From the NCBI RefSeq assembly GCF_900116555.1, contig NZ_FPAT01000013.1:62001-126000 (forward strand): a stretch of DNA of 64,000 nucleotides, given 5' to 3'. The DNA is from Actinopolyspora lacussalsi subsp. righensis. GTDB taxonomy: Bacteria; Actinomycetota; Actinomycetes; Mycobacteriales; Pseudonocardiaceae. Shown in pieces: positions 1 through 10,961 of this stretch. The notes under the pieces were generated by a model. It was not told the DNA's origin. It made no database searches and worked only from the letters and a program-made list of their open reading frames with translations. Positions within the stretch are counted from its first letter, which is position 1, and each line of letters opens with the position of its first letter. The position numbers and the translations under genes were made by a program.

Positions 1-1
1 C

Positions 2-553
2 GTCAACACGGTCGGAGGCCGCACCAGAAGCCGCGACGTGGAGTACCTGCGCGAGTTCACCGACGCGGCCGACTGGGCACACGCGATCGGGCTGCTCGAA
101 TCGGAGGAGCACGAGTACCTGCTGAGCCGCGCGGCGGAGGACCGGGCGGAAACGGACGGGGCGCTGGTGGAACTGCGCGAACAGCGCGAGGCGCTGCACA
201 CCTTCCTGCTCGCGGGGGTGGAGCGGGTTCGATGCGAGCGGGCCGTCCGGGACAGGGTCAAGGCCGACATCCTGACCGCGCAACGGGAGGCGGAACCCAC
301 GGAGCTGTTCCGCACCCGACATACCTGGGTGTTCGACACCGCTCGCCTCGGGCCGCGCCTGGTGGCCCACCGGACCGCGCTGGCGAGCGCGGAACTGCTG
401 CTGAGCGAGCAGCGGTCGCTGATCGGTGTGTGCGGCCGGTGCTCGTGGCTCTTCCTGGACCCCTCGCCGACCCGACGACGCCGGTGGTGCTCGATGGCGA
501 TCTGCGGCAACAGAGCCAAGGCCGAACGCCACCAGCGGGGCCGAAGCCGGTAA
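2..553 (+). CDS. CGNR zinc-finger (ABATE-domain) protein, 5' end outside window
   Basis: The frame is open from base 2 and begins with VNTVGGRT, a motif usually found near the N-terminus of ABATE/CGNR proteins, so the true start lies upstream. The C-terminus holds a treble-clef zinc finger of the CGNR type: CGRC, then about 16 residues later a WCS...CGNR segment followed by a basic tail. Family members are presumed stress-responsive transcription regulators binding DNA through the CGNR finger; the ligand is unknown. It converges on the transporter gene that follows, with one copy of the dispersed palindrome between the two stops. Family assignment is firm, function is not. Confidence 0.85.
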   Translation, partial: VNTVGGRTRSRDVEYLREFTDAADWAHAIGLLESEEHEYLLSRAAEDRAETDGALVELREQREALHTFLLAGVERVRCERAVRDRVKADILTAQREAEPTELFRTRHTWVFDTARLGPRLVAHRTALASAELLLSEQRSLIGVCGRCSWLFLDPSPTRRRRWCSMAICGNRAKAERHQRGRSR

Positions 554-576
554 CACCGCCCGGACGCCCGGCGCGG

Positions 577-594
577 CGATTTCGCGAGAAATCG
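577..594 (+). repeat. Dispersed palindrome, copy 1
   Basis: CGATTTC-GCGA-GAAATCG forms a 7-bp stem with a GCGA loop, flanked by GGCG and ACGCC as in other copies. It lies between two convergent stop codons. Confidence 0.85.
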
Positions 595-638
595 ACGCCC
601 CGGCCCCGATCAGACCCCCGGTGGGTCCCGGCTGTCGG

Positions 639-1766
639 TCAGAACAGCCCACCGCGGTAGCTGCCGTGTGCCGTGCGCACGGCCACGGTGAGCCACGCGA
701 GCACCAACAGCAGGTAGAGCGCCACGGCGACAACGGTGAACAGCAGCGAACCGGTGCGGGCGGCCAGGCCGCTGGTGCCGGTGACGACGGTGCCCACCGG
801 GAAGGTGAAGCTCCACCAGGTCAGCGCGAAGGGCAGCCCGGAACGGGCGGCGCGGACGGTGAGCGCGGCGGCCAGCGTCAGCCAGACGAGGGCGAATCCC
901 CAGGCGGCCACCCCGTAGAACAGACCGAGGGCGTCGGCGGCCGCCCCGTAGGGCGCCGGCAGGACGCTCCCGGCCGGACGGGCCAGCAGGTTGACCGCCG
1001 TGACGGACTGCCCGAGTGGGCCGAGCACGATCCACACCGTGGGTACGGTCGCGGCGGCACCGGTCTTGTGGCGCAGCAGGCGCTGCCAGAGCTGCGGAAC
1101 GATGAACAGCGTCGCGAACAGGCTGATGCCGAACATCGCGTAGCAGCCCAGCAGCATGGCCAGGCGGGGCTGTCCCGCCGGCAGGTGCTCGACGAGCAGT
1201 GCGCCGTTGGCGGCCGAGACCATGGGAGGAACCACGGGCATCAGCCAGCCGCCGAAGGCACTGTCACGCGTTATGTCGTGCGTGGTCATCATCCGGTAGG
1301 GGATCCACGCGGTGGTGAACAGCCCGAGAAGGGTTCCGGCCGTCCACAGTATCCAGTTCACGGTCAGTGCCGGGGCGAGCCCGATCCAGTCCCTGCCCAG
1401 CAGCAGGGTGCCCGCACCGACCGTCATCAGCGCCATCGGAGGAGCGCCCCAGAACTGGGCCATGACCGGATCGTGGGCGTGACCACGCGCCGTCCCGGTG
1501 TGGCGGGTCCAGTGCACCGCCCACGCGGCGCAGAGCGCGAGGAGCAGCAGCGCACCGAACGCCCAGACCACGGTGGCCGCGGCGCGCACCCCGGGCAACC
1601 ACACCGGCAGGGTCGCGGCGGCGTTGGCCACGATGCCGGTACCCATCACGGAGGCGAACCAGTTGGGACCGAGTCGGGCGAAGACCCGGGCCGGATGATC
1701 GAGTTCGCGCAACGGGACGAAGCGTCGCGACGTCGCGGGTTCCTCGGCGAGGGCGGTGCCGGTCAT
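639..1766 (-). CDS. TDT / SLAC1-family membrane transporter
   Basis: This 375-aa protein has about ten hydrophobic segments and the family's N-terminal signature LGPNWFASVMGTGIVA (about residue 32). The family includes TehA (tellurite resistance), Mae1 (malate) and the plant anion channel SLAC1, so anion or C4-dicarboxylate efflux at the cytoplasmic membrane is likely; the substrate cannot be read from sequence. It is divergent from a LysR regulator only about 70 bp away, the usual arrangement of a transporter and its own regulator. Length is normal for bacterial members. Confidence 0.85.
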   Translation of the reverse strand: MTGTALAEEPATSRRFVPLRELDHPARVFARLGPNWFASVMGTGIVANAAATLPVWLPGVRAAATVVWAFGALLLLALCAAWAVHWTRHTGTARGHAHDPVMAQFWGAPPMALMTVGAGTLLLGRDWIGLAPALTVNWILWTAGTLLGLFTTAWIPYRMMTTHDITRDSAFGGWLMPVVPPMVSAANGALLVEHLPAGQPRLAMLLGCYAMFGISLFATLFIVPQLWQRLLRHKTGAAATVPTVWIVLGPLGQSVTAVNLLARPAGSVLPAPYGAAADALGLFYGVAAWGFALVWLTLAAALTVRAARSGLPFALTWWSFTFPVGTVVTGTSGLAARTGSLLFTVVAVALYLLLVLAWLTVAVRTAHGSYRGGLF

Positions 1767-1836
1767 GCTTCCACCCTCGTTCGATTCGTCGCGGCCGAGT
1801 AGTCCCTCGTCGATTGGGAGTGCATAAGCTGTGCCT

Positions 1837-2757
1837 ATGTCTTCTCGGCCGTTACCCCGGTCGGTACGCGATCTGACCGGTTACGAGTTGCTGCTGAGCG
1901 TGGCCGAACTCGGCAGTATCGGGCAGGCGGCAGGCTCGCACGGCATGTCCCAACCCGCCGCCAGCGCGCGGCTGCGGCAGTTGGAGGCCGATGTCGGCAC
2001 CGCCCTGCTCGAACGTCGCGCGCGCGGAACCCGGCTGACCACGGCGGGAGAACTCGTGGCGAGCTGGGCGCAGGCCACTGTCGAAGCCGCCTCGGACCTG
2101 GCCGCGGGCATCGCCGCCCTGCGGGCCGATCACCACGGCCACGTCCGGATCGCGGCGAGCCTGACGGTGGCCGAGTACCTGTTGCCCCGCTGGTTGATCG
2201 CGCTGCGGGCCTCCGATCCGGAGACCGTTGTCGCGCTGGACTCGGGCAACTCGGCGGAGGTCGCGACGAGTGTGCTGGCCGGTACGGCCGACATCGGATT
2301 CGTCGAGAGCCCGGAAGTGGCGAGTGGACTGTCCGCGCGTGAGGTCGCCAGGGACGAACTGGCGCTGGTCGTCGCGCCGGCGCACCCCTGGGCCAACCGC
2401 CGACGTGAGCCGAGGGCCGACGAGCTGGCCGCCACCTCGTTGGTCAGCCGGGAACGCGGCTCCGGAACCCGCTGGGCGCTGGAACGGGCGCTGCGGGAAC
2501 ACGCCGGGCTCGAAACCGCCGAGCCACTGCTGGAGGTCTCCTCCACCACCGCGATCAAGGCGGCCGTGACCGGCGGGATCGGTCCCGCCGTACTCAGCGC
2601 CCGTGCCGTGAGCACCGAACTCGCCGCGGGAACGCTCGTGCGGCTCGGGGTCGCCGAACTCGATCTGACCCGGAGCCTGCGCGCGGTCTGGCCCGAAGGG
2701 ACGCCGCTACGCGGCCCGGCCCGCGATCTGCTCGCCATCGCACTCCGGGGGGAGTGA
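1837..2757 (+). CDS. LysR-family transcriptional regulator
   Basis: About 306 aa. A winged-helix HTH occupies residues ~15-75 (ELLLSVAELGSIGQAA...SQPAASARLRQLE...G..LLER), followed by a periplasmic-binding-protein-like effector domain that recurs to the C-terminus. It is divergent from the TDT transporter, which it presumably controls. I chose ATG 1837; an in-frame GTG at 1831 is also possible and neither has a clear ribosome-binding site. The effector is unknown. A dispersed palindrome sits 10 bp after its stop. Confidence 0.9.
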   Translation: MSSRPLPRSVRDLTGYELLLSVAELGSIGQAAGSHGMSQPAASARLRQLEADVGTALLERRARGTRLTTAGELVASWAQATVEAASDLAAGIAALRADHHGHVRIAASLTVAEYLLPRWLIALRASDPETVVALDSGNSAEVATSVLAGTADIGFVESPEVASGLSAREVARDELALVVAPAHPWANRRREPRADELAATSLVSRERGSGTRWALERALREHAGLETAEPLLEVSSTTAIKAAVTGGIGPAVLSARAVSTELAAGTLVRLGVAELDLTRSLRAVWPEGTPLRGPARDLLAIALRGE

Positions 2758-2766
2758 CACCGGCGG

Positions 2767-2790
2767 CGTCGATTTCGCGAGAAATCGACG
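2767..2790 (+). repeat. Dispersed palindrome, copy 2 (best copy)
   Basis: CGTCGATTTC and GAAATCGACG form a perfect 10-bp stem around a GCGA tetraloop. It follows the LysR stop and precedes the next gene on the same strand, so it could act as a terminator-like hairpin. Confidence 0.9.
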
Positions 2791-2823
2791 GCCGGGTGAG
2801 GGGACCGTAGCTGTGAGTACGCC

Positions 2824-3441
2824 GTGCCGGGAAGGATGTTCGGGGTGCACGACGCCTTCACGCTCATCCGCCGGGCTACCGAGCTGTTGCCGGAACACGC
2901 GCGGGCCGAGAACGGGGCACTCCCGGACGACGTTCGGGACTGTCAGCGGGCTGGGGACTGGGAACTGGCACTCGACCTGCTGCTGCGGATCGGCGAGTCA
3001 CATCCGGTCCCCGTCGACTTCTGGCGGATGCTCACCGAGAGCGCACGACAACTGAGGCTCACGGATACAGCCGCGTGGTGTGTGCTGCGCGATCACGAGA
3101 CGCGACACGGCACGGTCCGGGCACGGCTGAGCCTGCTGCCGACCAGTGAGGGCGGACGACGAACCCCGGTTCCCGGCGACGGACGACTCCGACCGCTTTG
3201 GAACATCGGTAACCGCGCTCCCGGAAGTGAGCGGCCTCTCAACGTCGCGGGGCTCTGGTCGGAAGGGCTCGCCGAACTGCCACCGGGGCACAGCGCCACG
3301 GTCCGGCTCGCCCCGCTCAGCCCGGAGCAGTGGCGGCACCTGGCCGCGGGCGACGCGATCACGATGCACGAGAGTCGACCGCCCGTCGGCGTCGCGAGGA
3401 TCATCGAGGTCACCTCGGCCGCCGTTTCCGGACACCGCTGA
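2824..3441 (+). CDS. Hypothetical protein with C-terminal beta-barrel-like segment
   Basis: A 205-aa protein from a GTG start (ATG 2836 is an alternative). The N-terminal half is helical (LALDLLLRIGESHPVPVDFW), the middle is basic and proline-rich, and the C-terminal ~70 residues (PLNVAGLWSEGLAELPPG... to GVARIIEV) look like the small beta-barrel domains seen at the end of EF-Tu-like proteins. It has no membrane segment and no catalytic motif I recognise. The reading frame is supported by actinobacterial codon bias and by its fit between the palindrome and the next operon. Function unknown. Confidence 0.6.
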   Translation: MPGRMFGVHDAFTLIRRATELLPEHARAENGALPDDVRDCQRAGDWELALDLLLRIGESHPVPVDFWRMLTESARQLRLTDTAAWCVLRDHETRHGTVRARLSLLPTSEGGRRTPVPGDGRLRPLWNIGNRAPGSERPLNVAGLWSEGLAELPPGHSATVRLAPLSPEQWRHLAAGDAITMHESRPPVGVARIIEVTSAAVSGHR

Positions 3442-3604
3442 CCGAACTCGACCGGACCCCGCCCGGAAATCGCCGGGCCGGTGTGACGTTGTCCACTTCC
3501 GGTGCGACTTCGGGCGCCCCCGGGAACCGAACGGCCCCTCCGGACGACGTGCACGGCGAACACGGTTCGTCCCACGACTCGACGGTCGAGAAACGGAAAC
3601 GGGC

Positions 3605-4282
3605 ATGCACGGTGAGATGGCGGCAATGCACATGCCACTTTTACCCATGTGGCTACGAATCGTGTGGGCACTGGCACTTTTCGTGGTGATCTTGGTGCAC
3701 GCCGGCCACCTGATCGCGATGTCCGGGCAACACCGCGCATGGCACGCGGGCCACACGGTCATGGCGGCGGGGATGGCCCTGATGTATCTGTTCCCCCGCA
3801 TGACGAACCCGGAGCTGTACCGGGTCGGGCTGGCCCTGTTCGTTCTCGTGACACTCACACAGGCCGCCATAACCGTCACTTTCCGCGTCCGCGAGGGTGC
3901 GCTCAACCCGCTGTGGTTCTTGTCCACGGTGGACATGGCGGCGATGTCCTACATGCTGCTGGCGCCGACGGCACGCCCGGACTGGCTGAACTGGGTGTTC
4001 GTGGTCTACCTGACCTGCCAGGCGGTGGCCTACGGCGTGGGAGCATGGGACCGACTTCCGGTGTTCAACCACCGGGTTCCGGCCACCGTCGCCACCACGT
4101 CCACCCCGGCGGCGGAACCCGTCCGGCAGCACGAGCACGGGGTGACACCGCTGACGGCCGAACCCGCGCCCGACCCCACGGCGGGGCCGGTGGTGGGGCT
4201 GGTCGCGCATTCCACCGTGGGAGTGCGGGTGACGCTGGCGGTGATGGCGGCGAGCATGGCCTACATGTTCGCGGTCATGTAG
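3605..4282 (+). CDS. DUF5134-type membrane protein
   Basis: Translation from ATG 3605 gives 225 aa with six or so hydrophobic segments, a His/Met-rich N-terminus (MHGEMAAMHM, HAGHLIAMSGQHRAWHAGH) and a Pro/Thr/Ala-rich loop before the last helix (MAASMAYMFAVM). Met and His clusters in membrane proteins often bind copper, and the gene is 15 bp upstream of a CtaG-like gene and a copper ATPase, so a part in copper handling or cytochrome oxidase assembly is a reasonable inference. The frame remains open far upstream, but the Met-rich start matches DUF5134 proteins as I know them. Confidence 0.75.
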   Translation: MHGEMAAMHMPLLPMWLRIVWALALFVVILVHAGHLIAMSGQHRAWHAGHTVMAAGMALMYLFPRMTNPELYRVGLALFVLVTLTQAAITVTFRVREGALNPLWFLSTVDMAAMSYMLLAPTARPDWLNWVFVVYLTCQAVAYGVGAWDRLPVFNHRVPATVATTSTPAAEPVRQHEHGVTPLTAEPAPDPTAGPVVGLVAHSTVGVRVTLAVMAASMAYMFAVM

Positions 4283-4297
4283 CGGAAAACGAGGAGG

Positions 4298-5455
4298 ATG
4301 TCGGCGGTGGATCCCCTGACCTGGTCGAACGCGCTGACCAGTTGGCAGCTCTCACCCTGGGACATACTCGTGGTGCTGCTGGCCGTGACCTACCTCGCGG
4401 GACTGCTCCGGTACCGACACCTCGGCCGCTGGCCGATCCGCCGCGCCGCGGCCTTCCTGGGCGGGCTGCTCGCACTGGTCGTGGCCGTCAACAGCGCGAT
4501 CGGCGTCTACAGCGAAGCCCTGACCTGGGTGCACATGGTCCAGCACCTGGTGCTGATCATGGCGGTGCCGATCCTGCTGATCGTGGGGCGTCCGCTGGAG
4601 CTCTGGGTCGCGGCGAGCGGAACCACCGCGTCACGGCGCCTGGAGAACGCGCTGCGAAGCGGAACCGTGAACGCGCTCACTCACCCGGCGACCTCTTTCG
4701 TGTATTACACCGTCGTGCTGGTGGTCACTCACCTGACGGTGTTCGCGCAGCTGCGACTGGAGCACGAGTGGCTGCGGCACTTCGAGATCGTGCTGTACCT
4801 GACCAGTGGTTACCTGCTCTTCCTTCCCGTTCTCGGCAGTGAACCGCTCCGGTGGCGGCGCTTCCCCCATCCGCTGCGCGTGGTGCTGCTGATGGCGGGA
4901 ATGCTGCCGGACACCCTGGTCGGTGTGGTGCTGATGATGGCTCCCAACCCCATCGCGCCGGGCTATCGCCTGGCCCGCCCCGACTGGGGACCGACGCTGC
5001 TGGACGACCAGCACCTCGCCGGAGCGATCATGTGGTTCTTCGGTGACGCCACCATGGCCGTGCTGGCGCTGATCACCGTCGGGGTGTGGCTGCGCTCGCG
5101 CGGCCCGGAAGCGGGCTTCGGCACGTGGTTGGAGTCCGCGCGCCGCAGCGCGCTGGCCCACACCGCCTCGGGGTCGGCCCCCGCGCTGCGCGACTCCGCC
5201 GATGTGGACGCCGACGAGCAGGCGCTGGCCGACTACAACGCCATGCTCGCCCGGCTGCACCAGGGCTCAGGATCACGACAGGGTTCGGGATCGCAACAGG
5301 GTTCGGGATCGCACCAGGGCACTGATTCATACCAGGGCACGGGGCCGCACTCCCCGGGCGGTTCCACCGGCGAGGCCGCCCCGGCGGATCCCGCCGCGGC
5401 CGAGTACGGCACCGGGAACACGTGGCACGACCGGCCGGAGCGGGGGAGCCGATGA
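4298..5455 (+). CDS. CtaG-like cytochrome c oxidase assembly protein (Caa3_CtaG)
   Basis: A 385-aa polytopic membrane protein with an AGG-AGG ribosome-binding site just before ATG 4298. The sequence matches the caa3-type CtaG family: HMVQHLVLIMAVPILLIVGRPLEL near residue 75 and GVVLMMAPNPIAPGY with conserved His/Met residues in the later helices. The family delivers copper to, or assembles, haem-copper oxidases. The cytoplasmic tail holds five 6-residue repeats (QGSGSx). Its stop overlaps the start of the copper ATPase (ATGA), which implies translational coupling and a shared copper theme. Confidence 0.85.
   Translation: MSAVDPLTWSNALTSWQLSPWDILVVLLAVTYLAGLLRYRHLGRWPIRRAAAFLGGLLALVVAVNSAIGVYSEALTWVHMVQHLVLIMAVPILLIVGRPLELWVAASGTTASRRLENALRSGTVNALTHPATSFVYYTVVLVVTHLTVFAQLRLEHEWLRHFEIVLYLTSGYLLFLPVLGSEPLRWRRFPHPLRVVLLMAGMLPDTLVGVVLMMAPNPIAPGYRLARPDWGPTLLDDQHLAGAIMWFFGDATMAVLALITVGVWLRSRGPEAGFGTWLESARRSALAHTASGSAPALRDSADVDADEQALADYNAMLARLHQGSGSRQGSGSQQGSGSHQGTDSYQGTGPHSPGGSTGEAAPADPAAAEYGTGNTWHDRPERGSR
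5261..5350 (+). repeat. Five 18-bp tandem repeats inside the CtaG-like gene
   Basis: Five in-frame 18-bp units each begin CAGGG and encode QGSGSx to QGTGPH; units two and three are almost identical and the last two have diverged. In-frame length keeps the tail readable if copy number changes. Confidence 0.85.
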
Positions 5456-7794
5456 CTTCGGTGGCACCGTCCGAGGAGTCGCACTCCGAGGGCTACTCGG
5501 TGGACCTGGCAGTCACGGGGATGACCTGCGCCGCGTGCGCGACGCGGGTGCAGCGCAAGCTCAACAAGCTCGACGGCGTGTCGGCCAGCGTCAATTACGC
5601 CACCGAGAAGGCCACCGTCGAGGCACCGAGCGGTGTGGCGGTGGAACGGTTGCTGCGGCAGGTCGAGACGGCGGGATACGGCGCGGAGGTGATCCGGCCC
5701 GACAGCCAGCAGGACGGTGACCCGGCCGACCGGGTCCGCTACCTGTGGCGCCGCCTGGTGGTGGCGCTGCTGTGCGGGGTGCCGCTGGCCGACCTGTCGA
5801 TCACGCTGGCCCTGACCCCCTCACTGCGGTTCCCGGGGTGGTCGTGGGTGTTGCTGGCTTTGACACTGCCGGTCGCCACCTGGTGTGCCTGGCCCTTCCA
5901 TCGCCAGGCCCTGGTGCAGGCCCGCCACGGAACCACCTCCATGGACACCCTGGTCTCCATCGGCATCCTGGTGTCCGCCTGCTGGTCGGGCTACACGATC
6001 TTCGCCTATCGAGGAACCACCGCCGGTGACCAGGGTCTGACGGGACTGCTGCTGGAACCCGCCGGATCGGTCTACCTGGACGTGGCCGCGGCGGTCACCA
6101 TTTTCATGCTCGCCGGACGGCTGCTCGAGGCCAAGGCCAAACAGCGGGCGGGCGGTGCGCTGCACGCGCTGGCCGCGCTCGGTGCCAAGGACGTCGCGGT
6201 GCTGGACCGGGACGGCAACGAGAGTCGGGTGCCGGTCGAGCGACTGCGGCGCGAGGACCACTTCACGGTCCGCCCCGGTGAGACCGTGGCCACCGACGGC
6301 GAGGTGCTGCGCGGGCACGGCACCGTGGACACCAGCGCGATGAGCGGCGAACCGGTCCCCGTCGAGGCTTCGGCGGGTGACGCGGTCGTGGGAGGCACCA
6401 TCCTCACGAGCGGCCGACTGGTGGTGCGGGCAACGCGCGTCGGCGAGGAGACCCAACTCGCCCGGCTGCGGGGGCTGGTCGAGCGGGCGCAGCACGACAA
6501 GGCCCGGACGCAGCGGCTGGCCGATCGGATCTCCGGCTGGTTCGTGCCCGCCGTCGGCGTGCTGGCCGCGCTTACCCTGCTGAGCTGGTGGCTGCTCGAC
6601 GCCCCTCCGGAGCGGGCATTCAGCGCCGCGCTGACCGTGCTGATCATCGCCTGTCCCTGTGCGCTGGGGCTGGCCACCCCCACCGCGCTGCTGGCGGCCA
6701 CGGGGCGCGGTGCGCAGCTGGGAATCTTCATCAAGGGGCACCGGGCCCTGGAGTCCGCCCGGGCGATCGACACCGTGGTGCTGGACAAGACCGGCACCCT
6801 GACCACCGGCAGGATGGCCGTGGTCGACCTGCGCACCACCGCGGACACCGACACCGCCACGGTACTGCGGCTCGCGGGCGCCGTGGAGGACGCCTGCGAA
6901 CACGCCGTGGCGCGGGCGATCAGCTCGCTGGCCGGGAACGAGCTCGGACAGCCGGAGCCGGTCACGGACTTCACCAGCCTCTCCGGACTGGGCGCGGCCG
7001 GGACGGTGGCGGGCCGTTCCGTGCTGGTGGGTTCGGCAAGGCTGCTGCGGGAGCGCGGCAGCGAACTGCCCGAGGAGCTCGAAGCCAGGCGTGTGGCGTG
7101 GGAGAGCCAGGGGCGCACCACGGTCGCCGTGGCTGTGGACGGCCAAGCGCGGGGGATCTTCGCCCTGACCGACACGGTAAAGCCCTCGGCGGCTCGCATG
7201 GTCGGTGAGCTGCACCGGCTCGGGCTGCGCACGGTGCTGCTCTCCGGTGACAACACCGCCACGGTGCGAGCGGTCGCCGAACGGGTGGGCATCGACGAGA
7301 CGCTGGCCGAGGTACTGCCCGCCGACAAGGCCGCCACCATCGCGGGACTGCGGGAGCAGGGCCGCACCGTGGCCATGGTCGGCGACGGGATCAACGACGC
7401 TCCCGCACTCGCCGGTGCCGATCTCGGGATCGCCGTCATCTCCGGTACCGATGTGGCGCTGGACGCGGCCGATCTGCTGCTCGTGCGGGACCGGCTGGAG
7501 GTCGTCCCCGAGTCGATCACGCTGGCCCGCCGGACGCTGCGCACCATCCGGGGCAATCTGGCCTGGGCCTTCGGCTACAACCTGGCCGCCCTTCCCCTGG
7601 CTGCTCTCGGACTGCTCAACCCGCTGATCGCCGCGGCGGCCATGGCGCTGTCCTCGCTGTTCGTGGTCACCAACAGCTTGCGACTGCGCAGGTTCGGCAC
7701 CGAATCGCCCCGCCGGGAAGCGACTCCGGAGGAATCTTCCACCGACGGCTCGCCGGTGGACGGAACCCGAGCCGGCAACGCGGCCACCCCGTAA
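5452..7794 (+). CDS. Copper-translocating P-type ATPase
   Basis: A 780-aa P1B-1 ATPase. An N-terminal heavy-metal domain carries GMTCAACATRV (residue ~23). Then come the A-domain TGE-equivalent (SGEPVPVEA), the transmembrane CPC motif ACPCALGLATPTALL (~400), the phosphorylation site DKTGTLT (~445), an HP dipeptide replaced by CEHAVA, and the hinge GDGINDAPAL (~644). CPC plus the Cys-x-x-Cys metal domain mark Cu(I) export or supply of copper to membrane enzymes. The start overlaps the stop of the CtaG-like gene. Length and motifs are intact. The usual SEHP motif reading CEHA is a mild oddity. Confidence 0.95.
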   Translation: MTSVAPSEESHSEGYSVDLAVTGMTCAACATRVQRKLNKLDGVSASVNYATEKATVEAPSGVAVERLLRQVETAGYGAEVIRPDSQQDGDPADRVRYLWRRLVVALLCGVPLADLSITLALTPSLRFPGWSWVLLALTLPVATWCAWPFHRQALVQARHGTTSMDTLVSIGILVSACWSGYTIFAYRGTTAGDQGLTGLLLEPAGSVYLDVAAAVTIFMLAGRLLEAKAKQRAGGALHALAALGAKDVAVLDRDGNESRVPVERLRREDHFTVRPGETVATDGEVLRGHGTVDTSAMSGEPVPVEASAGDAVVGGTILTSGRLVVRATRVGEETQLARLRGLVERAQHDKARTQRLADRISGWFVPAVGVLAALTLLSWWLLDAPPERAFSAALTVLIIACPCALGLATPTALLAATGRGAQLGIFIKGHRALESARAIDTVVLDKTGTLTTGRMAVVDLRTTADTDTATVLRLAGAVEDACEHAVARAISSLAGNELGQPEPVTDFTSLSGLGAAGTVAGRSVLVGSARLLRERGSELPEELEARRVAWESQGRTTVAVAVDGQARGIFALTDTVKPSAARMVGELHRLGLRTVLLSGDNTATVRAVAERVGIDETLAEVLPADKAATIAGLREQGRTVAMVGDGINDAPALAGADLGIAVISGTDVALDAADLLLVRDRLEVVPESITLARRTLRTIRGNLAWAFGYNLAALPLAALGLLNPLIAAAAMALSSLFVVTNSLRLRRFGTESPRREATPEESSTDGSPVDGTRAGNAATP

Positions 7795-7836
7795 CAGCGC
7801 AGCCGCCCAGTAGCGGGAACCCCGCTCGGGCCGTGT

Positions 7837-7854
7837 CGATTTCCCACGAAATCG
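7837..7854 (-). repeat. Dispersed palindrome, copy 3 (variant loop)
   Basis: On the minus strand the copy reads CGATTTC-GTGG-GAAATCG. It lies in the 286-bp gap (7795-8080) between the ATPase and clpB stops, where I see no gene. Confidence 0.8.
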
Positions 7855-8080
7855 CCGCGCCATCGACGCGGGGCGAACTCCAACCACCCTCGCAGGCAGA
7901 GCTCCGACCACCCTGGCCATCGGCACCGCCGCGGGTTCTCCGGTGCGGCTCTCGCGAGGACGCCCCCGACGTTGTGTAGATCGCTACCCGATGTCGGGGC
8001 ACCCGCGGCGAGAGCCGTGCCAGAGGTTCCGCAAAGCGACCATCCCGGCAGCCCAGCGGCGGCAGAACTCCGCGAGGAAC

Positions 8081-10663
<2,583 letters not shown>

Positions 10664-10773
10664 TCCTCACCTCTCTCGTAGCGGCTTCGTCGCCCCGGCG
10701 AGGGCATGTCTTCCCGCCATACCCCGAAGGCCGCCCGACGTAACAGCCGCACCACAGCGACTATGGAAACAAA

Positions 10774-10794
10774 GTTGAGCCTGTATGACTCAAC
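10774..10794 (-). promoter_or_regulatory. HAIR operator (HspR site) upstream of clpB
   Basis: GTTGAGC-N7-ACTCAAC matches the HspR-associated inverted repeat CTTGAGT-N7-ACTCAAG in 11 of 14 positions, with exact spacing. It lies 111 bp upstream of the clpB start codon. Confidence 0.85.
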
Positions 10795-10961
10795 TATACA
10801 GACACGACCCGACTCGCGTCATCCGCACTCGCCCGAAACGCTCGAACCGGGGGCCACCACGAATTCGGGGACGTCTCGCGCGAGAGGTCCCCCGAGGGCG
10901 ATCGATGTCACGAGCCCGACCTCACCGCGGGCTTCCCGACAACCTGATCGGAAAACTTCGA

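Noticed and set aside
5821-7926. Long open frame antisense to the copper ATPase
   Set aside because: Its composition (Arg/Gly/Pro/His-rich, no domain) is that of a high-GC shadow; the plus-strand ATPase has complete motifs.
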